This document shows positions 47,251-56,881 of a stretch of 64,000 bases of DNA, piece after piece. This DNA comes from Alkalibacillus haloalkaliphilus. Its GTDB lineage: Bacteria > Bacillota > Bacilli > Bacillales > Alkalibacillaceae. How positions within the stretch are numbered: position 1 is the first letter of the stretch; each line of letters opens with the position of its first letter. The stretch lies in NCBI RefSeq assembly GCF_007991275.1, contig NZ_BJYA01000011.1:1-64000 (forward strand), written 5' to 3'. A program made the translations under genes and the position numbers. The notes beneath the pieces were generated by a model. The model was not told the DNA's origin. It worked only from the letters and a program-made list of their open reading frames with translations, and did no database searches.

Positions 47251-48024
47251 CTATTGATCTTTAAAGTTTGGTCGACGCTTTTCAATAAAAGCTTGTACGC
47301 CTTCTTTTGCGTCGTCATTACCAAACACTTTACCAAATTGGTCTGCTTCTGCACTAACACCTTCTGAAAACTGCGATGTTTGTGCATAAGGTAGTAGGCT
47401 CATGATCGCATGAATTGAAGGCCCACTTTTAGCAACAAATTTGTTTGCTAATGACATTGTTTTCTCTTCTAACTCGGATTCTTCTACAGCGTGGTTCACT
47501 AAGCCTAACCTTTCAGCTTCAACACCTGAGATTGGATCTCCTGATAAAATCAATTCATAAGCTTTCGGAATACCAACATAACGTGGCAGCCTTTGTGAAC
47601 CAGCAAAACCTGGGATAATGCCTAAGTTCAACTCTGGTAAACCTAATTTCGTCTCTTTTGTTGCAATTCTGACGTGACATGCCATCGCTAACTCTAAACC
47701 ACCACCTAATGCTGCTCCATGAATTGAAGCGATTACAGGAATGTGGAAGCGCTCAATTCGATCAAATAGTTGTTGACCTTTTTGAGCTAAGTTTTTGTAA
47801 TCATCTTGTTGTTGGAAAGAGGTAAACTCTTTAATATCAGCTCCCGCTGAGAAGAATTTCCCCTCACCTTTTAAGATTACTAGCTTAATAGATTTGTCCG
47901 CCTCTACTTCATCTAAAACTTTACTTAGATCTTTAAGAATTCCAGAAGATAAAGCGTTTGCAGGAGGACTTTGAATTAATACGTTAGCTATTTGGTCTTG
48001 TTTCTCCCATGATAGATGGTCCAT
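47251..48024 (-). CDS. fadB: Enoyl-CoA hydratase
   Basis: Crotonase-fold enzyme hydrating 2-enoyl-CoA in fatty-acid beta-oxidation. The oxyanion and CoA segments are FFSAGADIKEF and IHGAALGGGLELAMACH. Both catalytic glutamates of true hydratases are kept, one in GGGLELAMACH and one in GLPELNLGIIPGFAG, so hydratase activity is expected. 257 residues. It lies 15 bases after fadR and is co-transcribed, as in the B. subtilis lcfA-fadR-fadB-etfB-etfA group. Confidence 0.93.
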   Translation of the reverse strand: MDHLSWEKQDQIANVLIQSPPANALSSGILKDLSKVLDEVEADKSIKLVILKGEGKFFSAGADIKEFTSFQQQDDYKNLAQKGQQLFDRIERFHIPVIASIHGAALGGGLELAMACHVRIATKETKLGLPELNLGIIPGFAGSQRLPRYVGIPKAYELILSGDPISGVEAERLGLVNHAVEESELEEKTMSLANKFVAKSGPSIHAIMSLLPYAQTSQFSEGVSAEADQFGKVFGNDDAKEGVQAFIEKRRPNFKDQ

Positions 48025-48039
48025 GACGCCATCCCCCTT

Positions 48040-48630
48040 CTAATTATGTTTACGTAAACCGTTATAAATTAAATAGTGAACTTCCTTAGCCTGTTTTACT
48101 AAATTGTACCGCTGTTCTTTCATAACCCAGTTCGTTACAACTTCGTCTAAAGTGCCAAAAAGCACCTGTCTAACTAATTTCACGTTTAATTGGTCTTGAA
48201 AAGTTCCATCTTTCATACCTTCGTGCAAGATGTCATCCATTAACGTTAAATAACCTTTTAACACTTCATTAATTTTCAATCTTAAACGTTTATTAGACTG
48301 TCTTAGCTCAAGCTGGGTTACAATTGCTAGATCTGGATCTTCTGATAGTTGTTGAAAATGCATTTCGATAAGCTTGTACAACTTTTGGTCAGCTTCATCA
48401 ATCTGCTCGATTTCATCTTTAATCTTTGAAACAAATTGTCCCATTTTCTCTTCAAAAAGCGAGACTAATATATCTTCTTTGTTTTTAAAATAAAGATAAA
48501 TCGTTCCGTCAGCCACTCCAGCTTTTTTCGCAATCTTTGATACTTGAGAATGGTGGTAACCATTTTCGGCGATCACTTCAACAGCAGCATCTAGTATTAA
48601 CTTGTATTTTGGCTTTGATTTGTTTTCCAT
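48040..48630 (-). CDS. fadR: TetR-family fatty-acid degradation repressor FadR (YsiA)
   Basis: In B. subtilis FadR represses beta-oxidation genes and is released by long-chain acyl-CoA. The 196-residue protein has the TetR N-terminal HTH (ILDAAVEVIAENGYHHSQ, VSKIAKKAGVADGTIYLYF) and an all-helical ligand domain. An 18-base FadR-type operator lies 44 bases upstream of its ATG, right after a sigma-A promoter, so the gene is probably autoregulated together with fadB-etfB-etfA. Confidence 0.93.
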   Translation of the reverse strand: MENKSKPKYKLILDAAVEVIAENGYHHSQVSKIAKKAGVADGTIYLYFKNKEDILVSLFEEKMGQFVSKIKDEIEQIDEADQKLYKLIEMHFQQLSEDPDLAIVTQLELRQSNKRLRLKINEVLKGYLTLMDDILHEGMKDGTFQDQLNVKLVRQVLFGTLDEVVTNWVMKEQRYNLVKQAKEVHYLIYNGLRKHN

Positions 48631-48674
48631 AAATTAAGTCTCCTGTAATTCTAATGAACGACCAAACACTCAGG

Positions 48675-48692
48675 TGAATGAATGGTCATTCA
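48675..48692 (-). promoter_or_regulatory. FadR operator
   Basis: The palindrome TGAATGA-n4-TCATTCA matches the B. subtilis FadR consensus (TGAATGAMTANTCATTCA, from memory) at all but one defined position. It covers about +1 to +18 of the promoter at 48699-48727, a position that would block transcription. Confidence 0.85.
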
Positions 48693-48698
48693 TTTATC

Positions 48699-48727
48699 AT
48701 AATATAAAGAAAAGTGGAAAGTGTCAA
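48699..48727 (-). promoter_or_regulatory. Sigma-A promoter of fadR-fadB-etfB-etfA
   Basis: Consensus TTGACA (plus 48722-48727), 17 bases, TATTAT (plus 48699-48704). It starts 10 bases past the lcfA stop, so the downstream genes can be transcribed independently of lcfA. Confidence 0.82.
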
Positions 48728-48736
48728 CTATTTATA

Positions 48737-50437
48737 TTAATCTGTCTGATTACTTTGTAATTTTTCTTTTTCTTCATCGACTAACTTCCTTCTTAATATC
48801 TTTCCTACCGCGGTTTTTGGTAGTTCATCTCTAAACTCGTATAACTTAGGTACTTTAAAGGCTGCTAAATTTTCCCTACAGAATTGATCCAACTCTTCTT
48901 CAGTTAATTCAACATCTTCTTTAAGTACAATATATGCTTTTACTGTTTCTCCACGATATGGATCAGGTATACCTGCTACAACAGCTTCCTGGATTCCTTC
49001 GTGTTCATAAAGTACTTCTTCAACTTCTCGTGGGTAAATGTTAAAGCCACCAGCAATAATCATGTCTTTTTTACGATCGACGATATAAAAGTAACCATCT
49101 TCATCCATGTAACCCATATCACCAGTGAAGAACCAACCATCTTTAAGTGATTGCTCTGTTTCGTCAGGTTTATTCCAGTAACCTTTCATTACTTGCGGCC
49201 CTTTAACTGCAATCTCTCCTACTTCACCAACTGGCTGTTCTTCATTTGAATCAGCATTAAATACTTTAGCATCAGTATCTGGCCAAGGTACCCCAATCGT
49301 ACCTGCACGTCTGTTTTCCCAAACGAAGTTAGCATGAGTTACAGGTGACGTTTCTGTTAATCCATAACCTTCAACTAATCGTCCACCCGTCACTTTCTCA
49401 AACTGCTCTTGAACTTCGACTGGTAATGGTGCTGATCCACTAATACAAGCTTCGATTGAAGATAGGTCATATTTAGTTAGTTTAGGATGGTTTAATAAAC
49501 CGATATATATTGTTGGTGCACCCGGGAATAACGTCGGACGCTCTTTATGAATAGCTTTTAACACATTATCAACGTCAAACTTCGGAATAAGTACCATCTT
49601 TTGTGCCATCATGACAGATAGAATCATAACTGTTGTCATACCGTAAACATGGAAGAACGGTAAAATACCAAGCACTGTCTCTTTCCCATATTCCGTTTTG
49701 TACAACCATTTTTGACACATTTGCGTGTTAGATACTAAGTTACCATGCGTTAACATGACACCTTTAGGGTAACCTGTTGTACCACCCGTATACTGTAGTA
49801 AAGCTAAATCTTTTTGTGGGTCAAGATCATGCTCTTCATACTCTACTGTTGCATCATCCATAATATTAGTCCATACATGTGTATCGCCACCATGTTCAGG
49901 TTTTACAACAATGCCGTATTCTCTTTTTTGTAAAATTGGTTGTACGACATTCTTTGGAAACGGTAAGTAATCTTTAATTCTAGTCGTAACCACATGTTCT
50001 AAATCTGTCTCTTCTCTGATAGCGTTTACACGCGGAAGTAAAATATCTAAACAAACAATAACTTTAGCTCCAGAGTCTTTCATTTGGTATTCTAATTCAC
50101 GCTCTGTATAAAGTGGGTTCGTTTGAACTACAACCGCTCCTGCTAATAACGCACCATAGTAAGACATCACAGCCTGTGGTGTATTCGGTAGCATAATGGC
50201 TACACGGTCACCTTTTTCTACACCAAGACTTTGTAGATAGTTTGCTACTTTTCTAGCCGAATCAAATAACTCTTGAAATGTTAAGTCTTTCCCTAAAAAA
50301 TTGATTGCCGTTTTGTCTGGATAGTTTTCCGTACTCTCGACTAAATAGCTTTGTAACGTCCTGTTGTCATAATCAATCGTCTGTGGGATTTCTTCTGGGT
50401 AATGCTTTAACCAAGGTTTCATTACTTCAACCCCCAT
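48737..50437 (-). CDS. lcfA: Long-chain fatty acid-CoA ligase
   Basis: Activates fatty acids to acyl-CoA through an acyl-adenylate. Motifs in 566 residues: P-loop YTGGTTGYPKGVMLTHGN, GYGLTETSPV, WFFTGDMGYMDEDGYF with the hinge segment IVDRKKDMIIAGGFNIYP, and the C-terminal lysine in PKTAVGKILRR. AAAGGAGG lies ten bases before the ATG at 50437; an ATG five codons later (MKPWLKHYP) aligns better with the B. subtilis N-terminus and is an alternative. It heads the beta-oxidation gene group. I saw no FadR box in its own upstream region. Confidence 0.95.
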   Translation of the reverse strand: MGVEVMKPWLKHYPEEIPQTIDYDNRTLQSYLVESTENYPDKTAINFLGKDLTFQELFDSARKVANYLQSLGVEKGDRVAIMLPNTPQAVMSYYGALLAGAVVVQTNPLYTERELEYQMKDSGAKVIVCLDILLPRVNAIREETDLEHVVTTRIKDYLPFPKNVVQPILQKREYGIVVKPEHGGDTHVWTNIMDDATVEYEEHDLDPQKDLALLQYTGGTTGYPKGVMLTHGNLVSNTQMCQKWLYKTEYGKETVLGILPFFHVYGMTTVMILSVMMAQKMVLIPKFDVDNVLKAIHKERPTLFPGAPTIYIGLLNHPKLTKYDLSSIEACISGSAPLPVEVQEQFEKVTGGRLVEGYGLTETSPVTHANFVWENRRAGTIGVPWPDTDAKVFNADSNEEQPVGEVGEIAVKGPQVMKGYWNKPDETEQSLKDGWFFTGDMGYMDEDGYFYIVDRKKDMIIAGGFNIYPREVEEVLYEHEGIQEAVVAGIPDPYRGETVKAYIVLKEDVELTEEELDQFCRENLAAFKVPKLYEFRDELPKTAVGKILRRKLVDEEKEKLQSNQTD

Positions 50438-50607
50438 GAAATGACATCCTCCTTTAAAACTATATTTATAAATATTATAAACACAAAAATTATCAAATTT
50501 AAAACATTATTTAAAATTATCTGAACATAATTTGGTCAATTTTGCTCAGAAAGTATGTCTCAAGCCTTACTTTAACTACACCTTTTAATTAAAAAAGAAA
50601 TTTTGAA

Positions 50608-50697
50608 AAAGCTCTGTTCATGACGACAATTGACTTCGTGCTGATTAAACATTGTTAGTTTTAATCAAATCAAAAGTACGACATATAACAGAGCTTT
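50608..50697 (-). terminator. Branched long terminator-like structure after a 26-codon gene
   Basis: AAAGCTCTGTT pairs with AACAGAGCTTT across 68 bases that hold an inner hairpin (GATTAAA with TTTAATC) and partly matched CATGACGAC/GTCGT arms. TTTTTC follows on the minus strand. It terminates the small gene upstream or is a stable 3' RNA. No other gene is seen between 50438 and 50711. Confidence 0.6.
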
Positions 50698-50711
50698 AAT
50701 TGGTTACTATA

Positions 50712-50792
50712 TTAATTTGCGATTAAAAAGATGACACCAACGATTATAAATAATGCTGCGACGACCCATAATACTTTCGCAAGTGTTTCCAT
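50712..50792 (-). CDS. 26-residue single-helix membrane peptide
   Basis: ATG at 50792 with AAAGGGA six bases upstream, then METLAKVLWVVAALFIIVGV-IFLIAN and TAA. After a short charged start the peptide is one hydrophobic helix. A second ATG two codons earlier sits on the ribosome binding site. The good spacing and the terminator right behind it argue for a real small gene lying between mutS2 and lcfA. I do not recognise a family; possible roles are a membrane-protein modulator or a type I toxin-like peptide, neither supported further. Confidence 0.6.
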   Translation of the reverse strand: METLAKVLWVVAALFIIVGVIFLIAN

Positions 50793-50838
50793 GATCATTC
50801 CCTTTCTAACATGTTATGACATAACAACTGATTTTAGA

Positions 50839-53193
50839 CTATTTTAACTTTAAGATTGTAACACCTGTTCCACCTTCATTTGCACTTGCAAATTCATTAC
50901 CTTTAATCGAACGGTGCTCTTTCGCAAGCTGCTGTACACCTTTCATTAGCGCTCCTGTACCTTTACCGTGAATGATTGATACTTGATGATATCCAGCTAA
51001 TAACGCATCGTCGATATATTTTTCTAACTTATGAATAGCATCTTCATAGCGTTGGCCTCTAAGGTCAAGTTCGGGTTTGACATGAACTTGACTTCCTTTG
51101 ACTGTTGCTAACGGTTTTGTCTTCACTGGTTCAGGACGTTTAACGAACTGAAGCTGGTCTTTAGACACCTTCATTTTCATAATTCCTAATTGGACTTCAT
51201 ATTCCTTTTCATTAACTTGCTCAACAATGTGCCCATTTTGATTAAAAGTAGCTACATGGACTTCATCACCAGGTAATAATTTTTCGTTTTTCTTTTCTGT
51301 TTTAACTGATTGATTGGATTTTTGATCTGTTTTTAGCTGATCTTTTTGTTCCTCAAGTTTTTTTCGTGCATCGATAAAGTGGTGTTCCTTAACGGTCGCA
51401 TCTTCTTTTAATTCTTTTAACTCTTCTAATATTTCTTTAGATTGTACTTCAGCTTCTTCGATAATTTTTTGAGCTTTCGTTTTTGCCTTCTCTTCGTACT
51501 GTTCCTTTTTATTTAAATACTGGTTATACTCATGTTTTAATGAGTCTTTAAATTGTTCTGCCTCAGCTAAAATAGAAGAGGCTTTTTCATAGTCACGCTC
51601 TGCATTATGTCTCGATTGTTCTAGTGATGCGATCATATTTTCAACAGACCGGGAATCGTCACTAACCATTGATTGTGCTTGTTCGATGATTTCATCTTTC
51701 AATCCTAATCGTTTGGAAATATCAAATGCATTACTTCTTCCAGGGACGCCTAAAAGTAAGCGGTAAGTCGGCTTTAAAGTTTCGACATCAAATTCAACTG
51801 AAGCATTTGTTACTTCATTACGATTATAGCCGTAAGCTTTTAATTCTGGGTAGTGAGTTGTAGCAATTACCCTTGCATTATTCGATATGACAAAGTCTAA
51901 AATTGACATCGCAAGACCTGCACCTTCTTGTGGGTCTGTACCTGCTCCTAGCTCATCGAACAACACTAAAGAATTGTTGTTAACTCGATCTAAAATATCA
52001 ACAATGTTTGTCATATGGGATGAGAAAGTACTTAAACTTTGTTCAATTGACTGTTCATCTCCAATATCAGCAAACACATGGTCAAAAACAGCCATCTGAC
52101 AGCCATCTAAAGCTGGCACTTGTAATCCCGACTGTGCCATTAATGTGCAAAGTCCTACCATTTTTAATGTCACTGTTTTACCACCAGTATTTGGCCCTGT
52201 AATGACAATTGCTGTGAAGTCTTCTCCTAGCTCTACATCGTTGCTGACAACTTCATCATCAGCAATTAACGGATGACGAGCTCGTCTCATATGAATGATA
52301 CCGTCTTCGTTCATTTCAGGTTTTGCTGCTTTCATACTTCTTGATAGTTTAGCTTTTGCGAACATAAAATCAACCTGTTGCAATGCATCTACATTTTGAC
52401 GTAGAAACTCAGCGTCTTGTTCGATTAAACCTGAAAGTGACACTAAGATTCGTTCGATCTCGTGTTGTTCTTCGACTCGAGACTCCTGTAATTTATTATT
52501 TAGATCAACAACTGATTGTGGCTCGATAAAAAGTGTCTGACCAGATGAAGATTGGTCATGTACAATACCACCAAAGCTACCGCGGTATTCTGATTTTACA
52601 GGAATTACGTAACGCTCATTACGAATGGTTACGATCGCATCTGAAAGCATTTGGCTTTTAGATTTCGTATAGCCTTCTAAACGGTCACGCACTCGACTTT
52701 CATATGAACGAATTTGTGAACGAATTGTACGTAACTTGCTCGAAGCACCATCCATGACTTGACCATTTTCATCTATGCAACTTTTAATAGAACGCTCTAA
52801 ATTATTTAAGTTAGAGATTTGTTCACACCATTCTTCTAAAATTGGTATTTCAATCTCTTCTTCCTCTAAAGTATCAACAAACTTCTTTAATTGTTGACCA
52901 CCATAAATCGTACTTGCGACCTCTAAACATTCTGCAGCTGATAACATACCACCTATGCTCGCTCGCTTAATGTGGGGTCTAATATCACTAATCCCCCCAA
53001 GAGGCACATGGCCTTTTAAGCGAAGAACTTGCACACCCTCATCTGTTTCTTCATGCCATTTCTTCACTTCTAATAAACTTGATGACGGTGTTGTACTAGA
53101 TGCAAGTTTTTTACCTATGCTTGTCTCAGCATGTGTCACTAATTGTTCTATAATTTTTTTAAATTCTAGCTGATTTAATATTTTATCGTTCAC
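50839..53193 (-). CDS. mutS2: MutS2 (RqcU-type) ATPase/endonuclease, GTG start
   Basis: MutS2 is not a mismatch-repair MutS. It acts on recombination intermediates in some species and on collided ribosomes in B. subtilis. Motifs: clamp/lever helices, Walker [19 protein letters not shown] at about 330-347, Walker [21 protein letters not shown], a long coiled coil (about 515-640) and the C-terminal Smr nuclease domain ([35 protein letters not shown]). GGTGAGG precedes the GTG at 53193 (784 residues, B. subtilis 785). It overlaps the polX end by 11 bases, so they are translationally coupled. Confidence 0.96.
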   Translation of the reverse strand: MNDKILNQLEFKKIIEQLVTHAETSIGKKLASSTTPSSSLLEVKKWHEETDEGVQVLRLKGHVPLGGISDIRPHIKRASIGGMLSAAECLEVASTIYGGQQLKKFVDTLEEEEIEIPILEEWCEQISNLNNLERSIKSCIDENGQVMDGASSKLRTIRSQIRSYESRVRDRLEGYTKSKSQMLSDAIVTIRNERYVIPVKSEYRGSFGGIVHDQSSSGQTLFIEPQSVVDLNNKLQESRVEEQHEIERILVSLSGLIEQDAEFLRQNVDALQQVDFMFAKAKLSRSMKAAKPEMNEDGIIHMRRARHPLIADDEVVSNDVELGEDFTAIVITGPNTGGKTVTLKMVGLCTLMAQSGLQVPALDGCQMAVFDHVFADIGDEQSIEQSLSTFSSHMTNIVDILDRVNNNSLVLFDELGAGTDPQEGAGLAMSILDFVISNNARVIATTHYPELKAYGYNRNEVTNASVEFDVETLKPTYRLLLGVPGRSNAFDISKRLGLKDEIIEQAQSMVSDDSRSVENMIASLEQSRHNAERDYEKASSILAEAEQFKDSLKHEYNQYLNKKEQYEEKAKTKAQKIIEEAEVQSKEILEELKELKEDATVKEHHFIDARKKLEEQKDQLKTDQKSNQSVKTEKKNEKLLPGDEVHVATFNQNGHIVEQVNEKEYEVQLGIMKMKVSKDQLQFVKRPEPVKTKPLATVKGSQVHVKPELDLRGQRYEDAIHKLEKYIDDALLAGYHQVSIIHGKGTGALMKGVQQLAKEHRSIKGNEFASANEGGTGVTILKLK

Positions 53194-54907
53194 TAACCTC
53201 ACCTTTTTTCTTTCGTAAGAAGTGTTGGAGATCTTCAAAATCCCATGTGTTAATGACTGTATCTTTCTTAATCCAGCCTTTCCTTGCAGCTTGTACCCCA
53301 ACCTTCATATCTTGTAACATGCGATAATTGTGAGCATCTGTATTAATAGCAATCGTTGCCCCTTGTTCTTGTGCGACTTGTAACCAGCTCCATGCTAAAT
53401 CAAGTCTGTTTGGGTTGGCGTTTAATTCAATTATCGTATTATTTTCAACTGCTAATTGAATAAAACGTTCATAATCGAAAGCGTACCCTTCTCTTCTACC
53501 AATTAAACGACCAGTTGGGTGCGCGATCATATCAACGTATGGGTTTTTAATAGCATTTTCTAAACGAGTCATAATTTCTGCTTCGCTTTGGTTAAAATGA
53601 GAATGAATAGAAGCAATGACAAAATCCATCTCACTTAAAAACTCATCGTCGAAATCTAAGTCACCATTTGGTAAAATATCCATTTCAACTCCTGATAAAA
53701 CTTGTATATCATCATACTTCTCATTCACTTCAGCAATGGCCTCACGTTGCTTTCTTAGTCTCGTTTCGTTTAAACCATTGGCGACTTGCAAATACTTTGA
53801 GTGATCGGTAATCGCCATAAATTGATAACCGTAATCGCGGGCTTTATTAACCATTTCCTCAATCGATTGTGCTCCGTCACTCCAAGTCGTGTGCATGTGA
53901 AGATCACCTTTAATGTCTGGTAAAGATACGAGTTGAGGAATTTCAGCCTCAACTTCTTCACCTGTTTCACGTAACTCGGGTGGAATGTAGTCGACACCTA
54001 AAAACTCGAAAAACTGTTCTTCAGTTTCAAATGTGTGAACTTCGCCCGTCTCTGAATCTTCAATTCCATACTCACTAATTTTATATCCTTGTTGTTTAGC
54101 TAGACGTCTCATTTCAACATTATGGTCTTTAGATCCTGTGAAATGATGTAAAGTCGTAATAAATGCTTCAGGCTCAACCATTCGAAAATCAACTGAAATA
54201 TCCCATTCGCCAGAAATAACGACTGTTACTTTTGTTGTCCCCTTAGAAACAATTTCTTTAACATTTGCTAATTCTACTAATTGATCAGCGACATGCCCAG
54301 CTTCATTCGTAGCTATAATATAATCTAAGTCTTTTACGTCCTCTCGAAGACGACGAAAGCTCCCAGCAATAGCATAACGTTGTACGCCATCAGTTGTCTC
54401 AAGTTGAGCACTAATTGCTTCGTATAATGGGATTACCGAAGAAATAGGTAATCGTTCTGGTTGAGAGCCGTAATCTTCAATTGCCTTTAAAATCTTTTCT
54501 ACTGATTTCTTTCCAAAACCACTTAACGCTTCCACTTGACCGCTTTCACAAGCTTCTCTTAATGTTGCTCCATCGACTACACCTAATTCATGGTACAAAC
54601 GTGAAAGCTTTTTACCACCTAAACCTTGTAGTTTTAATAAAGGTATTAAACCTTCTGGAACTTCTTTTGCTAACTCATTTAAAGTTTCAGTTTCTCCACT
54701 TTCAACAAATTCTTCTATAACTGCTTTCGTCCCTTTGCCAACACCTTGTAGTGAACCGAAATCATCTATTTCACTTAAAGAGCGGTCATCGCGCTCTAAC
54801 GCTTGTGCTGCTTTACGATAGGCAGATATTTTAAAAGCATTTTCACCTTTTAGTTCTAAGTAAATTGCAATTGTCTCTAAATGTTTAATCACTTGTTTTT
54901 TATCCAT
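53183..54907 (-). CDS. polX: DNA polymerase/3'-5' exonuclease PolX
   Basis: Family X repair polymerase with a PHP phosphoesterase domain. In 574 residues: N-terminal HhH 8-kDa-like domain ([37 protein letters not shown]), polymerase palm with [19 protein letters not shown] (metal aspartates in the DVKDLDY region and later VDFRMV), then PHP from about 335 ([59 protein letters not shown]). All PHP histidines needed for metal binding appear kept. It is followed by mutS2, as yshC-mutSB are in B. subtilis. Confidence 0.95.
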   Translation of the reverse strand: MDKKQVIKHLETIAIYLELKGENAFKISAYRKAAQALERDDRSLSEIDDFGSLQGVGKGTKAVIEEFVESGETETLNELAKEVPEGLIPLLKLQGLGGKKLSRLYHELGVVDGATLREACESGQVEALSGFGKKSVEKILKAIEDYGSQPERLPISSVIPLYEAISAQLETTDGVQRYAIAGSFRRLREDVKDLDYIIATNEAGHVADQLVELANVKEIVSKGTTKVTVVISGEWDISVDFRMVEPEAFITTLHHFTGSKDHNVEMRRLAKQQGYKISEYGIEDSETGEVHTFETEEQFFEFLGVDYIPPELRETGEEVEAEIPQLVSLPDIKGDLHMHTTWSDGAQSIEEMVNKARDYGYQFMAITDHSKYLQVANGLNETRLRKQREAIAEVNEKYDDIQVLSGVEMDILPNGDLDFDDEFLSEMDFVIASIHSHFNQSEAEIMTRLENAIKNPYVDMIAHPTGRLIGRREGYAFDYERFIQLAVENNTIIELNANPNRLDLAWSWLQVAQEQGATIAINTDAHNYRMLQDMKVGVQAARKGWIKKDTVINTWDFEDLQHFLRKKKGEVSER

Positions 54908-54953
54908 AACGTACCACCCTTAACTTTTAAATCAGTACTTACAACAAAAGAAA

Positions 54954-54982
54954 AGAGGTTAACCCATTGTGAGCAAACCTCT
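54954..54982 (-). terminator. Terminator after cvpA
   Basis: AGAGGTT pairs with AACCTCT around a 15-base partly paired loop, followed by TTTCTTTTG on the minus strand. It separates zapA-cvpA from polX-mutS2. Confidence 0.78.
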
Positions 54983-54992
54983 CAAAACACAC

Positions 54993-55526
54993 TTAATCTT
55001 CAAACCAAGCACTCTTTATCATATCAGATAACAATGGCGTATTTTCGATCATAAATGATGCGATCGACGAATCTTGGATGAAGTCTTGAACAAAATCCAC
55101 TGAGACTAACGATAGTAAAAACAATACAACAAAAACAATGACATACATTTCAATTAATCCAAATATCGACCCTAACAAATTATTGATACTACTTAAAATT
55201 GGAATGTTAGAAACGAAATCTAACATGTTTGCTAATACTTGCATTAAGATTTTCACAATAATAAAGATAATAATAAATGCAACACCGTTATAAAAAGCGT
55301 CAACTAGTCCACTTCCACTGATTAATGTTCCCCAAAAGTGCTCATCAGCTGTATTCGGATTTGGAATCCAAAGCTCAAGCAAACCTGCTAAATCTTCATA
55401 ATATAAACGTGCTACAATAAAAGCAACAACAAAGCCAGCTAAATGCATTAACTGTAAAATAAAACCTCGTTTTAAACCGATTAAAAAACCTAAAATTAGT
55501 AGAATGAGTAGTATTATATCAAGCAT
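54993..55526 (-). CDS. CvpA-family membrane protein (YshB-like)
   Basis: A 177-residue protein with four membrane segments and the CvpA signature at the start (LDIILLILLILGFLIGLKRG, GFILQLMHLAGFVVAFIVA). The family takes its name from a colicin V production gene, but its molecular role is unclear. B. subtilis yshB occupies the same position. It starts two bases after zapA, so the two are co-expressed. Confidence 0.9.
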   Translation of the reverse strand: MLDIILLILLILGFLIGLKRGFILQLMHLAGFVVAFIVARLYYEDLAGLLELWIPNPNTADEHFWGTLISGSGLVDAFYNGVAFIIIFIIVKILMQVLANMLDFVSNIPILSSINNLLGSIFGLIEMYVIVFVVLFLLSLVSVDFVQDFIQDSSIASFMIENTPLLSDMIKSAWFED

Positions 55527-55528
55527 AA

Positions 55529-55795
55529 CTATTTCCGATCCTCTTTCCTCTCTTTTTGTACAAGTGCATCATAATCTTGTTTTAACTTTAAATAATCGTT
55601 CATCGTGTTTAATGCTGTCAAAACAGCTAATTGCGTCGTATCAAATGAAGGCTTTGAGAATTGTATTTCATCCATCTTCTGGTCAACAAGACTCGCTACC
55701 ATTTTTATCTGTTCTTGAGATTCTTCACCTACAACTGTATATTTTCGTTTATGTACTTCTACAGTAACTTTATTTTTTTCAGAATCAGACATCAA
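55529..55795 (-). CDS. zapA: Cell division protein ZapA
   Basis: ZapA binds FtsZ and bundles protofilaments at the division ring. The 88-residue protein has the N-terminal beta-strand region (NKVTVEVHKRKYTVVGEES), the helix QEQIKMVASLVDQKMDEI and the coiled-coil C-terminus (LNTMNDYLKLKQDYDALVQK). AGGAGG precedes the ATG. It is divergent from rnhC and followed by cvpA, as yshA-yshB in B. subtilis. Confidence 0.93.
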   Translation of the reverse strand: MMSDSEKNKVTVEVHKRKYTVVGEESQEQIKMVASLVDQKMDEIQFSKPSFDTTQLAVLTALNTMNDYLKLKQDYDALVQKERKEDRK

Positions 55796-55928
55796 GTGGT
55801 CCTCCTCAACGTTATTCTAAACCATATAGTAACACGTTTTCATCTATTTAGGGAAGTACTCTGGCAACGTGCGAACCTTTATTTCTAATGATATACTAAA
55901 TAATAGTTCGATTCCAAAGGAGATTTTT

Positions 55929-56846
55929 ATGGGACAAACAGTTATAAAAGTCGATCAACAAACGTTAGATCGTATCGAAAAACATTATGCCAATAATAAA
56001 ACAAATAAACAACCACCGCACACAGTATTTGTCGCTAAACAAAACGGCTGTACAATAACCGCCTATACTTCAGGGAAAATTATGTTTCAAGGTGCAACTC
56101 ATGCAGAGGAAGCATCACACTGGGATGTTAACCCGGAAACTAAAAAGAAACAACATACTATTTCAAGTGCTTCAAAAGAAGTGTTATCGCTTGATCATAT
56201 TGGTTCAGATGAAGCTGGCACTGGTGATTATTTTGGGCCGATTACAGTTGGTGCCGTTTATGCAACTGAAAAACAACAAGCTCTATTACGCGAGTTAGGT
56301 GTTAAAGACTCCAAAAGTATGAACGACAAAACGATCACATCAATTGTTAAAGACATTTTAAAAACAGATATCGTTTATAGTACTGTAACACTTCATAACG
56401 AAAGGTATAATAAACTCAAACAAAAGAATTGGTCTCAAGTTCGAATGAAAGCTTGGATGCACCACCATGCTATTCAACATGTAATCAATAAATTAGATTC
56501 CACTAAACATAGTGGTATTGTTATTGATCAATTTTGTGAACCTGGTGTCTATTATAATAAGATTAAAGCTTCTAACGACACACCGCATTCTAACATTACA
56601 TTTCTAACGAAAGCTGAAAGTCAGTCAACGTGTGTTGCAGCGGCTTCCATGCTCGCTCGCTACCGATTCGTGCAAGAGATGGACAAGTTATCAAAAAAAG
56701 TTGGGTTTGAGCTGCAAAAAGGCGCTTCGAACAAAGTCGACCAACAAATTAAACGGATTATACAAACGAAAGGCGAGCCGTTTTTAGACGAGATCGGCAA
56801 AGTCCATTTCGGTAATACTCAAAAAGCTAAAAAAATGCAGTCGTAA
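55929..56846 (+). CDS. rnhC: Ribonuclease HIII
   Basis: Degrades RNA in RNA-DNA hybrids. In 305 residues, an N-terminal TBP-like substrate-binding domain (about 1-85, with HTVFVAKQNGCTITAYTSGK) is followed by the catalytic domain. The catalytic acidic pair is in GSDEAGTGDYFGP (about 93-105), with further acidic residues in GIVIDQFCEPG and the conserved ESQSTCVAAASMLARYRF. The ATG at 55929 has AAAGGAG at about seven bases; the open frame begins at 55869 without a ribosome binding site. It is the only plus-strand gene in this stretch, divergent from zapA and convergent with pheT. Confidence 0.96.
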   Translation: MGQTVIKVDQQTLDRIEKHYANNKTNKQPPHTVFVAKQNGCTITAYTSGKIMFQGATHAEEASHWDVNPETKKKQHTISSASKEVLSLDHIGSDEAGTGDYFGPITVGAVYATEKQQALLRELGVKDSKSMNDKTITSIVKDILKTDIVYSTVTLHNERYNKLKQKNWSQVRMKAWMHHHAIQHVINKLDSTKHSGIVIDQFCEPGVYYNKIKASNDTPHSNITFLTKAESQSTCVAAASMLARYRFVQEMDKLSKKVGFELQKGASNKVDQQIKRIIQTKGEPFLDEIGKVHFGNTQKAKKMQS

Positions 56847-56869
56847 TCGTCTAATAACGTTACGACTGC
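56837..56869. terminator. Terminator shared by rnhC and pheT, inside the rnhC 3' end
   Basis: The perfect 10-bp stem GCAGTCGTAA paired with TTACGACTGC contains the last rnhC codons and its TAA. On the minus strand it runs into T7 (a strong terminator for pheT). In the plus direction only ATTATT follows. Confidence 0.82.
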
Positions 56870-56881
56870 ATTATTGAACTA

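Noticed and set aside
50438-50600. FadR box upstream of lcfA
   Set aside because: The closest string (TGAACATAATTTGGTCA) lacks the TCATTCA half and palindromic symmetry.
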